Source: Paratinospora sagittata
Lineage: Eukaryota; Streptophyta; Magnoliopsida; Ranunculales; Menispermaceae
Direction: 5' to 3'
Assembly (NCBI GenBank): GCA_035771175.1
Contig: CM069608.1
Location: 24,744,519-24,808,518, forward strand
DNA: 64,000 nucleotides
Below are positions 44,069 through 55,382 of this stretch, piece by piece; within the stretch, counting starts at the first letter, position 1; every line of letters begins with the position of its first letter. The notes under the pieces were generated by a model. The model was not told the DNA's origin. It saw only the letters and a program-made list of their open reading frames with translations, and ran no database searches. Made by a program: the position numbers and the translations under genes.

Positions 44069-45346
44069 TGTAATATCCTAGGTTTGCACAAAAGAAAAAA
44101 AAATGTTCGGGCAACCTGCTAGAACGTTCAGGCGCCAAATTCTCTATATAAACAACCCCTCCCCCTCCTCATTTCTCACACCAAATCACTCCTCCTTGTG
44201 ATTTTCCTTCTCTATTTTGAGTTTTGTCTTCTCTTTTGAGACTCTCTGTGCAGTGCAACGCGGATCTACCAGAGGGAAGGCGCCAGTCTCCAAATGAGTT
44301 TTTATCTGAAGGTGGGGAACAAAACATAGGTTTGCATATAATGTTCATACTGTCATACTTATGCCTGTATAATTGGAGTTCAAGTATTACACTATTGTTA
44401 TGCCGGATTAGTGGTCAATCTGGCTCAACCAGACTCAGTCTTGTCCTCAGTAACTTTAAATAGTGAACGAGAGGCAGCGTGCTGCTCTAGACGATTGGTA
44501 TTTAAGTAGACCTCGTGTCTCACTTCTCAACTGGAGACTGATCTGGTTGGTCTTATTTGAAAGCTATCAGCTTATACAAGTAATACTGAATGTCCTAATC
44601 ATGCACATAGTGATACCGACGCTGATAAGGATAACTAGACGTTGTCAAATCCTGTCTAAATGTTAAGTAAAGACCGGACTAGTTCATGCATTGGCATCAT
44701 ACATAGCACCACCTAGGGACGTATGTGGTTTATGATTCATAGAATAGTTAAAAGCGATGCTCGCTATTCATTATATTTCTCTGGAGAGGGACGTACAATG
44801 AGAACCTGGCTACTCCTGGGGAAGGACATCTGTATGTGAATCTAGAGCATCGATTTTGAGGAGGGACGTATAATGAGAACCCGGCTACTCCTAGGGAGGG
44901 ACATCTGTACATGAACTCAAGCGATGTGCAGTCATCAAACCAATACGAGACGGTGTCATGCATACATCCATATTGAATTGATTATGATGCTCTGATGTGT
45001 ATTGAAGATATTTGATTATGAAGTTTTCTTTATTAATTGTTATATTCATGAACTATTTTACCCACTGAGCGTGTAGCTCACCCCGTTGTTATCCAATTTT
45101 TCTCAGGAGATTAGGGTGGACTGGGTGCAAGTTTTTGGGTCCACATTTTGTACCCTTTGTATTATTCATTGGGATTTTGGGAGAATGTTTCCTTAACTAT
45201 TTCATGTATAAATATATTCTGAGATTAATGAAATCAGACTTGTACTTAACTATGCTTCTACGCACTCTTTTATTATCGTTATAATGCATTCGCGCCCCGT
45301 CCATGAGTGTCCCGTCGGTTTAGGCGCGTCCGGGCGAGGTGTGACA
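44069..45346 (+). repeat. E5 3' LTR
   Basis: It runs from TGTAATATCCTAG to GAGGTGTGACA, 1278 bases. The TATA box TATATAAAC is at 44145-44152. U3 has about two palindromic units (TGTTCGGGCA, AGAACGTTCAGGCG). The element is 5' truncated, so no target duplication can be tested; the right flank starts TATCA. Confidence 0.9.
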
Positions 45347-45690
45347 TATCACACTCTACTTTATATATATGCATCACTTAGTGGGGTGTGGGATGGATAT
45401 TATGATAAATGATGGTGTGGTTGTCGTTATGGATGATAAAATGTTGAATATAGATATATATTTATGCATGAATAATGATGTGTATTGTTGATGAATGTGA
45501 ATTATGTTTTGTGGAAATTAAATATTATTTGATTAGGTGGTGTTTCGACATGTGATTTTAACAATTTTAGGGGGATGCTCTTTCGAAATTTTTGGAGACT
45601 TTGGGTTATTAAGGAAGGCTAACAGGGTTTCAGGTATGTCAAGGTACGACATGCTTGAAATTTTGTGTCGGTCGTGATGTTACCCGAGAA
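45347..45690. other. Unassigned sequence, possible LTR fragment
   Basis: No gene seen. Words such as GTGTCGGTCGTGATGTTACC and GAAGGGGTGGCGACAGG near 45665-45710 resemble the end of another gypsy-type LTR. Low confidence. Confidence 0.3.
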
Positions 45691-46451
45691 GGGGTGGCGA
45701 CAGGGGGATATGTATTGAGTCAATCTCATTACATTGAGAAAGTGCTAAAGAAATTCAGTTACTTAAAATCTAAAAGAAGCGAGTACCCTATTTGATCCAA
45801 GTATCAAGTTAATCGAGAATGTTGAAGAGCAGTTGCTAAATTAGAGTACGTGAGTGCTATTGGTAGTCTTATGCATGAAACTTAATGCACAAGACCAGAT
45901 ATAGCATTTGCAGTTAGTAAACTAAGTTGGTTTACTAGTAACCCAAGTGTTGAGCATTGGAAGGCCATAGAAAGTGTTCTTGGATACCTCAAGGGACCAA
46001 GGATTTAGGTCTACAATACTCAAAATTCACCACAGGTTTGGTGTTTACCTTGCGAGGAGGTGCAATTTCTTGGAAATCCAAAAAAAGAACTTGCATAACA
46101 CACTCGACTATGGAATAAGAATTTGTTGCATTAGCAAAAATAGGAAAGGAAGCTGAGTGGTTGAGGGACTTTCTTCAAGAGAATCCGTTGACTTCTGAGA
46201 ATATGAGTTCAGTCTCTATTCATTGTGATAGTCAAGCTACTTTAGCTCGAGTGAAGAGTGAGATATACAATGGAAAGTCAAGACATATTAGTATTCGACT
46301 TGATTATGTGAGGAAATTAGTCAATGATGGGATTATCTCACTCACGTTTGTGAGGTCCAATGGGAATTTGGTCGATCCGTTCACTAAACCTCTTTCGAGA
46401 GACATGGTGATAAAGACCTCGAGATTGATGGGGCTGAAACTCCTAAGTTAA
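45691..46451 (+). pseudogene. Ty1/copia RT C-terminus and RNase H fragment
   Basis: A broken frame reads [48 protein letters not shown] and VLGYLKG. It then becomes ISWKSKKRTCIT, and from 46161 a clean frame of 96 codons has SIHCDSQATLARVKS, YNGKSRHISIRLDYVRKLV, SNGNLVDPFTKPLSRDMV. These are standard motifs of the copia RNase H end. Stops and frameshifts occur in the first half. The 5' part of the element is missing; a 3' untranslated region and LTR follow. It is a different lineage from the Sirevirus-like element. Confidence 0.85.
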
Positions 46452-46963
46452 GTAGTTTTGAGCTCAAAGGGTAACAACAAGTTATTGAAAAGTGAATGTT
46501 CAGTACTTAACCTAATATGCCCCTTTGAGATATAAGTACTGGTTGCCATAATTGGCGGGTTGAAATTTAATCTCTTAATGAAGTTCAGTTAGTGGAACAA
46601 GTGTCTCAAATATGGCAAAGACATTGAAAAAACTTCACCTATATGAACTTAGAAGTGGCGTCACTTCGATTAGGAGTTGGAGTTTCTCTCATAAAAGTTC
46701 ATGAATGTTGGATCAACTCATGGCCTTACGAGAGTTGAGCACGTGATTGTGTGGAATATGAGAATTTTTTGTGTTTATGTGTGTGATGTCACCGATGTTG
46801 TCACAAGGAATAACGAGTTCAAAGCTTTCATGCTACTTGGGATTCCGACTTTGTCTTGTGGCATTTACACTAAGGTAATATTCAAATCAAAAGATATATT
46901 ATTGTATTCATAAACGTAGTTTGATATTTTGGAGAAACTTTTATATTTGAACAAGTGGGGGAT

Positions 46964-47470
46964 TGTTATAAATTGTTCAAATGATAAATGGTAGTTATTA
47001 AATATTTGAAAAGGTAGCTATAGGTAGTTATTTTAGTAGTTATATACCAAAAGTTGTGTCTATTCCTAAGGTTACCCCACTTGAGAATTCTACCATAAAT
47101 ATATGATTTTAAGACCATTTTGGCTGGCTGGAAAAATTTTCTGCAATTTTTTATTCTCTCTCAATTCATTAAAACTTCAATCCAAAAGATCAATTTTCAA
47201 TTTTTCATAATCCTACTTTGAAGTTTTTCACTATTTGCTTAGTGCAAACCTTGTTAAGGCTTGTTATATCCACTAAGGCTATTTGCATTCATTCCATAAC
47301 AATCTCAAGAAGGAGAGGAAGCAAATATATGCTTTTAGGAAAGCGAATTTACATGTTTCAAGCCATATTCTACTTCAAGTGTATTTGTGTTCTTGTTTCA
47401 CATATTATACGTTTATTTCTACTGTTTCATTCTTGGTTCTTTTGTTTCCTTATTTTCAATATTTCCAACA
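46964..47470 (+). repeat. Copia 3' LTR, 507 bp
   Basis: It begins TGTTATAAATTG after the purine run AAGTGGGGGA (46953-46962) and ends TTTCCAACA at 47470. It follows the RNase H fragment by about 510 bases of untranslated sequence. It directly abuts the chitinase remnant, so this element most likely inserted into that gene. Confidence 0.75.
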
Positions 47471-47474
47471 CAAA

Positions 47475-47782
47475 ACATGTGCACCAACTACGGCATTGGT
47501 AACAGTGGCCTCCAAGGTCAATAGATGGAGTTCGACCTTGGCCAAATATTTTAAGAAATGCTATGTTGATGATTGAGTTCGACCTTGGCCAAATATGTTA
47601 AGGAATGCTATGTTAATGATCCCATAATAACCTGTTTCACGAGCTTCTCTCAAGGAGCCCTCATACTCGTTTTGACCCCAATAGGTGCCGATTACTCCTG
47701 TAGCCCTTACCTCAACGAGGGTAAGAAGCATTATTAGAGAAATCACTTGGATCGGAGAAGAGTAGCAACTTGCACAAGACAT
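47475..47782 (-). pseudogene. Class III chitinase (GH18, hevamine-like) N-terminal fragment
   Basis: This is a host gene remnant. The minus-strand frame from 47782 encodes a hydrophobic leader (VISLIMLLTLVEV, signal peptide-like), then GVIGTYWGQNEYEGSLREA, TGYYGIINIAFLNIFGQGRT, which is the first strand and repeat of plant acidic class III chitinases (secreted, cleaving chitin). A 46-base tandem duplication (47528-47573 and 47574-47619) shifts the frame; beyond it the second copy reads INIAFLKIFGQGRTPSIDLG and GHC. The gene ends at the copia LTR (47470). The catalytic DxxDxDxE is not present. A TATAAAT abuts the first ATG (minus strand, about 47781-47788), so the true start may be elsewhere. 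Confidence 0.8.
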
Positions 47783-47797
47783 TTATAGATGAGTAAA

Positions 47798-47805
47798 CCA
47801 CGTGG
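47798..47805 (-). promoter_or_regulatory. G-box upstream of the chitinase fragment
   Basis: CCACGTGG, a perfect palindrome containing the CACGTG core, lies about 10 bases upstream of a TATAAAT on the minus strand. It would be in the proximal promoter of the chitinase. G-boxes bind bZIP and bHLH factors in plants. Function here is inference. Confidence 0.4.
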
Positions 47806-48800
47806 TGAAATTATTTGGATGCTTTTTATGGCATGATTAGTCAATTCTTCTAAACTTTTCAAAAAAAAAAAAATTCTAATTTGATCTTTTCCTTGTGAAT
47901 CGACCACTCTAAAGCAATATACATGCTATTTATTTTTAAAAACGTTGACACTCCGAGGTCCATAAAACGCAAATAATAGTTTGGCTGGCACAGGTGATGA
48001 TTTTCTTTTCTCCTTTTCTTCTTCATAAAGTTTTTTTAAAGGTCTTTTACATAAAGTTAAATTATATTTAATGTGAAATACATAATCGGATTCACTATAA
48101 GAAAAAAAAAAAAGAAAAAGAAAAAAGACTGGTCCATTTAATTTTAGAGTTGCAATTTATAGTTTGTTGTGTTACAATGAGCTCTTCAAAAAATATCTTG
48201 TTGAAAGTCGGATGGGCAAGTGATGGTGTTCAACATTTTTTTTTTTTTTTTTACACTTTTACAAAACAAATTGAGATGCGACTATTAGTTATGACTCGTA
48301 CTACGTTTCATATTATAATTAGTTATTCATTTTATATTCACATCATTATTTGATGCCAAATTGACCTTATATATTTAGATACATTTACAGCAAAATGTTT
48401 TTATTTATATATACATGTATTAGTTTTTTATGCAATCCTTTATCTATGTGCTTGTTTTTACATTAATGTATTGGCTAAGTAAGTTTTTTATTTATTTGTG
48501 ATCAAGATGAAGACTATATATATATTTAGGAATTAAATATTATGTTATTAGAATGATTTAGGACTGTAAAATGTCAGCCATTATCTAATTCAGCAAATCA
48601 TTCACGTCACGAATTTTTCATGATTTATCATAAGTTTTCAAAAGATTTTCTTTCTCAAAAAAAATGAGTTTAATCGATTTAATTCGAAGATTTTTCGACT
48701 CATCTTTAAACCAATTGCATGATTTCTAAATGTTTAGTTTGATCCAAAAAGCTTAAGTGTTAATTTGGGTTTTAATCAAGTTTTGAAAAAATCAATTTTC
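47806..48800. other. Non-coding, former chitinase upstream region
   Basis: AT-rich, with several poly-A/T runs (47866, 48101-48125, 48236-48252). No gene supported; short frames are low complexity. Confidence 0.4.
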
Positions 48801-49190
48801 AAGAAAATTATTTTTTTAGTATCTTTCAGGACGCTGATAGGACATCAGGACACTAATGCAGTGGTTAGTCACTTAATATCAAGCCAACACTGCAGGACGC
48901 TAATGGACCATCAGTGCCCTAATGGTTTCTGGATTTGAGTGTTCATCGTTCAAATCAGGATGTTGATCAAGTATTACCGCCCGCATCGAACCAACTTGAA
49001 AAAATCAACAGCTGTCATCCGGATGTTGATTGAGTATTAGCGCCCTCCCTGAATTTCTAGGTTTTCGAAACATAAACCAATTAGGATGCTAATGTAACAT
49101 TAGTTTCTATTTTTCATAACAGTGTAATTCAAGATAGTGACGCTCCTTCAGGACGCTAATGTAATATTGACAAAAGTTCTAAAACGTCTG
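48801..49190 (+). repeat. Degenerate LTR-like stretch with GGACGCT motifs
   Basis: Contains AGGACGCTGATAGG, CAGGACGCTAATGGACCATC, GAGTATTAGCGCCCTC and further variants. This is the same motif family as in the U3 of the Sirevirus-type LTRs. No LTR borders could be set. Confidence 0.5.
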
Positions 49191-49564
49191 TCAACTTGTG
49201 TTGTTTCTGAAACCGTTTATTCTTGCGATTGCACAAATGCTTCAAGTTTTCTAGAACAGTCTGAACATATGTGTAATTTGGTAATGCACGTTAAAAGATT
49301 TCAATTGTAATATTAGTAAACACAATAATTATTTTAAAAATTATTACTTTTTGTCTCTTTTTCGGTAACTTTCAAATTCCTTTTATTTATGAGCAACGCG
49401 TGCCATATACTATACATACATATATATATATATGTATGTATGTGTATGTACCCACATAGTTAATTATTTTTTGCCATAATAACTGTCTCCCCGTTGTAAA
49501 AATATTTAGTCATCATGAAGGCATGGCGCACGAGGAGAAAATAAAAAAGGAATTAGTAATAAAG

Positions 49565-49757
49565 AAAGGGGAGAGACCTAGGAAGGATATTCTAGAGGAG
49601 ATTTTAAAAGTATATCTGATCTTTCTGTAACTGATCGCATTCGACTTCTACTTACATGCAAAAGATGGAAGACAATGAAGCTACCACCTAGATCAATTCC
49701 TCGTCGTATCGATTCCAAGTTTGACTCCCAAGAGTATATATTATGCACGGCATCATC
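49565..49757 (+). pseudogene. Probable F-box protein N-terminal fragment
   Basis: Two frames together give an F-box-like order: RPRKDILEEILK (from about 49573), then after a one-base shift SDLSVTDRIRLLLTCKRWKT and MKLPPRSIPRRIDSK, ending at TAA 49759. F-box proteins are substrate adaptors of SCF ubiquitin ligases. The piece is too short to assign a subfamily and is cut at the hAT-like terminus at about 49766. Confidence 0.4.
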
Positions 49758-49943
49758 TCAATAAGTAAGGGTGATAATTTAACCCAAGGCCCACGAGCTT
49801 GACCCGGCCTATTGTAAATAACTCGGTCCAAACTCGGATCCGACTTTTACATGGGTCGGCCTGGCCCTACCTGCTAACCCGGTCCAAAGGCCCGACCCAG
49901 AGGCCCGAAGATCCGATTATACACATTATACATACATATATAA

Positions 49944-49944
<1 letters not shown>

Positions 49945-50014
<70 letters not shown>
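49945..50014. repeat. AT dinucleotide microsatellite
   Basis: About 70 bases of uninterrupted AT repeat, followed by further AT-rich sequence. Length may vary between individuals. Confidence 0.95.
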
Positions 50015-50019
<5 letters not shown>

Positions 50020-50260
50020 TTTGTATATATTTAAGATTTACTGTAAAATATATGTAGGTGTAAATTATAATATACTCTTAATACAAAGTTACACATACAC
50101 ATATATATATTTTGTAATAAATACAAAATATATATGTGGAAGTAATTAAGAGTATAAAAAAATAAAAATAAAACAAAATTAAAATTGTGTTATATAATTA
50201 AAATATATATAGTATATATAAATATAATATGTACCACATACATAATAACATTGTGTCAAA

Positions 50261-50273
<13 letters not shown>

Positions 50274-50302
<29 letters not shown>
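50274..50302. repeat. GT dinucleotide microsatellite
   Basis: About 14 GT units within AT-rich DNA, followed by TATG/TATA repeats. Confidence 0.9.
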
Positions 50303-50304
<2 letters not shown>

Positions 50305-50639
50305 TGATATATGTATATATGTATATATGTATGTATATGTATATGTATATATAATGATAAAAAGCATAATCAAGTATATTATTATGATTAAGAGTATATA
50401 ATATATATTTAATTAAGGGTTTATATTTGTATTATATATACATTATTAAGAGTTTGTTCAATTAGGTATATAATACGAATAATCCACATACCTACCTATT
50501 TCTTAATAAGAGTATATATAGTATATAATTATAGTATAAAATGGTAAAAACAAAACATAATTAAGATTCAAGAGTATTATATAAATAGAAAATATATTAT
50601 ACATACATATACACACGCACAAACTTATATGAATTATTT

Positions 50640-51305
50640 GTTTTATTTAATGTGGTTTGTAATCTAGTGGACCAATGCTCCTTAGGTCAGTATCTAAGTG
50701 CTACAGTCAATCATCAAGAGCACATCAAATAATAGTTATCGAAATCTACAAAGATCAAGCTCGATGAACGAAGACATATCTCATATGGAATGCATTAGTT
50801 TGATCTTAGGTGTGTAGGGTAACTTCTCGATCAATCTCAGTACTAAATCTCTCAAAAGTGTAAAGTTTTCAAAATCACTTCGATTTAGTATTTTATTTTA
50901 ACAAAATGCTTTCCGACGGGTTTTAATCATAATTTCAATGAGTTTTGAATGATTTAAAAGTAGTTAATCTTATATCAAAGTGTTTTGATTCAATGAAATG
51001 ATTTTTGAATGTCAAAAGATTGATTTTTCCAAAATCAGGAACCTATAGCATGCTATCATTAATGATAGCCCGCTACCCAGCCAATTACCAAAGTTTTCAG
51101 AAGGCAATAGCGTTCTATCATTGATGATAGCCCACTATCAAGCTATTGCCAAAATTCTATTTTTCTGTTCAAAGGGCAATACCGTGCTATCATGGAAGAT
51201 AGCGCGCTATCAATGAGTTCAGAAAATCAGGAACTCTTAATTTTCAGTGTATCAAGCTTCAATAACCCACTATAGGCCAGTATCGTGCATAATGAAGAGG
51301 CCGAT
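50640..51305 (+). repeat. LTR-like sequence with palindromic TATCATTAATGATA units
   Basis: From about 51045 there are three units in which GCTATCAT...ATGATAGC or a close variant forms a palindrome (GCATGCTATCATTAATGATA near 51048; TTCTATCATTGATGATAGCC near 51114; GTGCTATCATGGAAGATAGC near 51184). The block is interrupted by E6 at 51306 and resumes at 62108 with ATAGAACGCTATCATTGCCG. Design is like the GGACGCT hairpins, with a different sequence. Confidence 0.55.
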
Positions 51306-52651
51306 TGTAATACCCCAGCTTTGCACAAAAAAAAAAAAAATGAACATCGAGCACTACTCGAACGTTCGGGCGTTCCTTTTCTTATATAAGGAGCCCCCCC
51401 CCTCTTTGTTATTTTCACACTAAATCACTATCTTCTCTCTTACTTTCTTTGTGATTTCTCTTTTATCTTTTTGAGACTCTCTTCGCGGTGCAACACGATT
51501 CTGCTCGGGGGAAAGCGTCGATTCAAGAAGGAGTTTTTATCTGAAGATGGGGAACGAAACATAGGTTTGCATGTCTTATAACTTTTATTAAAGTTTACAT
51601 TCATTTATCATTAAGTCTATTATTCATTTACACTGCATTATTGCGTATAATGTTCATACCTGTCATACTTATGCCTTTATATTTGAAGTTCATGTATTAC
51701 ACTGTTACTATGTCGGATTATTGGTCAATCTGACTCAACCAGACTTAGCCTTGTCTCCAGTAACTTTAAATAGTGAACGGGAGGTAGCGTGTTGCTCTAG
51801 ACGATTGGTATTTAAGTGGACCTCGTGTCTCACATAAAAACTGGAGACTAATCTGGTTGGTTTTATTTGAAAGCTATCAGTTTGTACAAGTGATACTGAA
51901 CATCCTAACTTTACACGTGGTGATACCGACCTTCTAAGAATCACCAGACGCTGCCAAATCCTGCCTAATGTTAGTAAAGACCGGACCTGCTCATGCATTG
52001 GCATCATACATAAGCACCACCTAGGTACGTAAGTGGTTCATGATCCACAAAATAGTTAGAAGCAATGCTCACTATTCTTGATATTTCCCTGGAGAGGGAC
52101 GTATAATGAGAACCCGGGATTACCTAGGGATGGACATCTATACGGGAATCCAGGGCGACGACCTTGGGAAGAGACGTACAATGAGAACCCGGGTTAACCT
52201 GGGGATGGACATTTGTACGTGAACTCAGGGCGTCGTACAATCATGGAACCATTACGAGAAGATATCTTGCATACATACATGTTGTATTGTTTATGATGCT
52301 TGTTGTGTTTATGTGATGTTTGATTATGAAGTTTCATTTATTAATTGTTATATTCACGAACTATTTTACCCATTGGCAGTAGCTCACCTCGTTGTTATCC
52401 AAATTTTCACAAGAGTTTAGGGTGGACTGGGTAGAGGTTTTTTGGCCTACATTTTGTAACCCTTGTTAATTATAGGGAGGTTTTGGGAAGATGTTCCCTC
52501 AATCATATTTTGTACAAAAATACATTCTGAAATTAATGAAATCATATTCGTACTCAATTGTGTACCTGCGTACTCAGTTATTGTTATAATGCATTCGCAC
52601 CCCGCCTGTGAGTGTTCCATCAGTTTAGGCGCGTCCGGTCGGGGTGTGACA
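51306..52651 (+). repeat. E6 5' LTR
   Basis: TGTAATACCCC to GGTGTGACA, 1346 bases. The TATA box TATATAAG is at 51383-51390, with one to two palindromic units upstream (TCGAACGTTCGGGCG). Confidence 0.93.
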
Positions 52652-52656
52652 TTATA

Positions 52657-52668
52657 TGGTATCAGAGA
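52657..52668 (+). other. E6 primer binding site, tRNA-iMet
   Basis: TGGTATCAGAGA, five bases after the LTR, equals the E3 site with the last base changed. Confidence 0.88.
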
Positions 52669-53031
52669 GAAAGATCTATGACCAGCCTAAGTCTACTAAT
52701 TAGGAGAAGAAATTTTATATTAGATATATATATCTTCCGAACTATATATATATATGAATTATATATAGTTAAGATTTATATTATATATATATCTAGAGAA
52801 CTATATAGTTTTTATATAGTTATGATTTATGAAAACTATATATATATAGTTAAGATTTATAATATATATATATATATAACTTGTTGCTAATGAAAAATTT
52901 GGATTCATTGATGGCATAAACATTAAGAGAAAAAATAAAAAATATTGTCCAACGGACAAGGCATCAATCTTAAAAATATTAGGAATATATTTTGTATATT
53001 TCACAAGTTTTATCTTCCTTTCAACAAGATA
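52669..53031 (+). other. E6 leader with a single AT-rich unit
   Basis: One unit of the AT-rich sequence that is fourfold in E3 (about 52720-52905), followed by TTGATGGCATAAACATTAAG and a pyrimidine-rich stretch ending CAACAAG (AG at 53027-53028) before the ORF0 ATG. No coding sequence. Confidence 0.7.
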
Positions 53032-54578
53032 ATGGCCTCAAGTGAAGGAACGAATTCCAGTAGTCAGGAATCGATTTCCGCAAGGCTTACGAAACATTCC
53101 AAACGGGAGGTTATTACTATGAGAAGTATCGACAATAGAGATCTTTGCCTCCATCCTATCCTTCACGATAAACTCTCAAAGTTGGGATGGCTGAATATAA
53201 CAAAAGTTGAGGGTTACATCTCCTTCAACTTGGTGAAGTCATTTTACGAATCCATGAATAGCGTGACACTTCAAGAAGATGGGATCATTAAGAGTAAAGA
53301 TTTCCATCAGCGTCGAAACTATTTCACGACTTATGGAAATCCTAATAGGAGACAAGATCATTGATCCACACAAACACCAGACGATTGCAGAGATCGCAGA
53401 ATCCAAGGAACAGTTGTTTAATTTCCTCGCCGAAAAGCCGTAGACCCAATTGACATACGCCCACTTCTAAATAATCTCCTTAAACCACCTCTTGCCGGCC
53501 TTGGAAAGATCGTATTCGACAATATCTTGCCGGAATTAGTGACTAGAGGATGTATGACAAGAGCTCAACTTCTTGTGCTATACTGCTTAGAAAAAGGAAT
53601 CTTTGTCTTCCTACCTCATATTATCATCCAGCAAATATTGCAGGTGATTCAAAACCCTACGAAGAAGGAACTCCTCGGCTACAGAGTCTTGATCATGAGG
53701 ATGATTTGGGAGGCAAACATCAATACTTTTGATGAATCTTCAAAACAAATCACTAATGTTGTTACAGTATCCTCCATCTCAAAGACTTTCGTCTCAAGGG
53801 GAAGGGTGACTGACGAAGAAATATTTGGCGTGACTTCGGGAAAAGGTAGTAGAAAAACTAGAGATAACAATGGGCGTTGTCAACGAAAAAGTCGACGCAA
53901 GATTCCTATTAGGGAGGCACCAATGAATGAGCCAAACCAGAACACTACAACAAACCCAGCCCCGAATAATGGTCAACCCGATCATCTATTCTCCGAGGAA
54001 GATCTTTTTGGCAACCTCAGTCAACCTCAAACAAATCAGGATGGACGGGGAGTTCCAACAAATCCTCTTTATTGGAACCTCCCAACTCATGACAATAAGG
54101 CGTACCAAAGGTTTCCAACTCCTGAGGTACCTTATCAGCCAGTTCCACAAATTCCTGTGAACCAACAGCAGTAGAATTGGACGGCACCAAACTTTGGAAT
54201 ACAGGATATCCCGATGAGGCCACTCTTTCAAAATTGTTCAACTCAGGCATATCCAACCGTCCAAGAAATCTCAGTTAGGGAGTCCTAATATAATCAAACC
54301 AACTACCCTCCATCTATGAGTCAACCATACGGCCAACATTTTTCACCAATGCCTACAGTTTACCCTCCACCTATGGGACAAACAACTTATTAGCCGTCAA
54401 TGGGACAACCGACTAACCCATTTGACCAGTTAAATGTGATAGTATCTAGTCTTGCTCGGATGCAGGAGACCCAGAATGTTTTGTAAATGAGTATGCAAAA
54501 CGTCGAAGAACAGCGAACAAACTCTCAACGTTCTTCTGATAGTCATTTTGTAGCTAGCATAAGGTCAAGAGAGTTGTA
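53032..54578 (+). pseudogene. E6 ORF0, extra gene upstream of gag
   Basis: Same gene as at 16269. The first frame (ATG 53032 to 53364) has MASSEGTNSSSQESI, REVITMRSIDNRDLCLHPIL, LGWLNITKVEGYISFNLVKS. After a broken part with stops (about 53290-53520), a clean frame from 53527 to 54174 holds TRAQLLVLYCLEKGIFVFLP, HIIIQQILQVIQNP, YRVLIMRMIWEANI, VTDEEIFGVTSG and the basic RKSRRKIPIREAP, then Pro/Asn/Gln-rich sequence. The Ser/Arg tail ends with a stop near 54577. The match over the whole length to E3 shows a real gene in the parent element. Confidence 0.7.
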
Positions 54579-55382
54579 GTAGGCGAAAAAATTAAGAAAA
54601 TTACTGGCATTGTAACTATTTTCTTTTTATGAATGAAATGTTTGTTTGAGACTATGTTTGGTGGGCCAATTTACAACCATTTTTTTCTTTTGTATCAATA
54701 ACTTTGGAGTGGTATAGAACACAATAAAATTGGAAGATACTAAATAAAACATGGAAATAAGAAAACTCACGACCTTGTGTGAAAAGAAACATCTGGGGAA
54801 AGTTGAATTTCTAACATTATCACTAAGTTTACACGGTATCGGACGAGTAAACTTGAATGATACTATTAGTGAACTCCTCTCCCATCAATGTTTTATAGAG
54901 ATCGTGTTTATACAACTTAACTTGGTTGAACCCTTTATTGCCAAATTCATGTGGTATGGGACACACGAACTTGGATAATAGTCGGAGAAACTAAGAAAAA
55001 AAGTTTGAACACATAAGAATGTGATAGAACGTTAGATTATGATATTTACAGAGGCAAATCTTAGAACCTTTATGACTCGCATGAATTTTCAAAAAATATA
55101 TGTATGTTCATAAACCAGAATCAAAATATTTAAAGCTCTTTCAAAAAAATTTGCTTATTATATGAACATTTTAACCTTGTTTTACACCATGGCCAAACAT
55201 ATGAGACACATAAGATTCTTTTATTCCTCACCAAAAAAAAAAGAAAAAACCTTACACTATACCTAGAAAAATAGGTAGTTTAATATTGCAAAACTCTCAA
55301 GCTTTTTGCTGAGAATATCACAACACTGTACTTGGCTACGGTTCCTAAAACATGATTTTATTTTCTCCTTGCCAGTGAGAAA
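54579..55382 (+). other. E6 spacer between ORF0 and gag
   Basis: About 800 non-coding bases homologous to 17786-18569. GGTAT(G/C)GGAC motifs lie near 54834 and 54953 and a degenerate one near 54708. Ends CTCCTTGCCAG at 55375, eight bases before the gag ATG. Confidence 0.6.

Larger units (their letters stand above)
39794..45346 (+). mobile_element. E5: 5'-truncated Ty3/gypsy chromovirus
   Basis: It starts within gag (about 39794) and runs through protease, RT-RNase H, integrase-chromodomain, ORF3, polypurine tract and a complete 3' LTR. The 5' LTR, ORF0 and most of gag are missing. RT-RNase H is the best-preserved of all copies (403 codons open). Protease and integrase have catalytic changes. 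Confidence 0.85.
49766..51305. mobile_element. hAT-like terminal sequence (left) and AT-rich interior
   Basis: TAAGGGTGATAATTTAACCC followed by repeated CCCGGCC/GGCCCGA words starts at about 49766. An inverted, diverged counterpart (TAGGGGTGGCAATTCGGGTC on the minus strand) ends at about 62516. These resemble the ends of plant hAT elements. I could not find a clear 8-bp target duplication, and no transposase is present. E6 lies inside. Confidence 0.35.

Noticed and set aside
49799..50149. Open frame rich in Ile/Tyr
   Set aside because: It reads through the AT microsatellite.
50179..50373. Open frame rich in Thr/Tyr/His
   Set aside because: It reads through GT and AT microsatellites.
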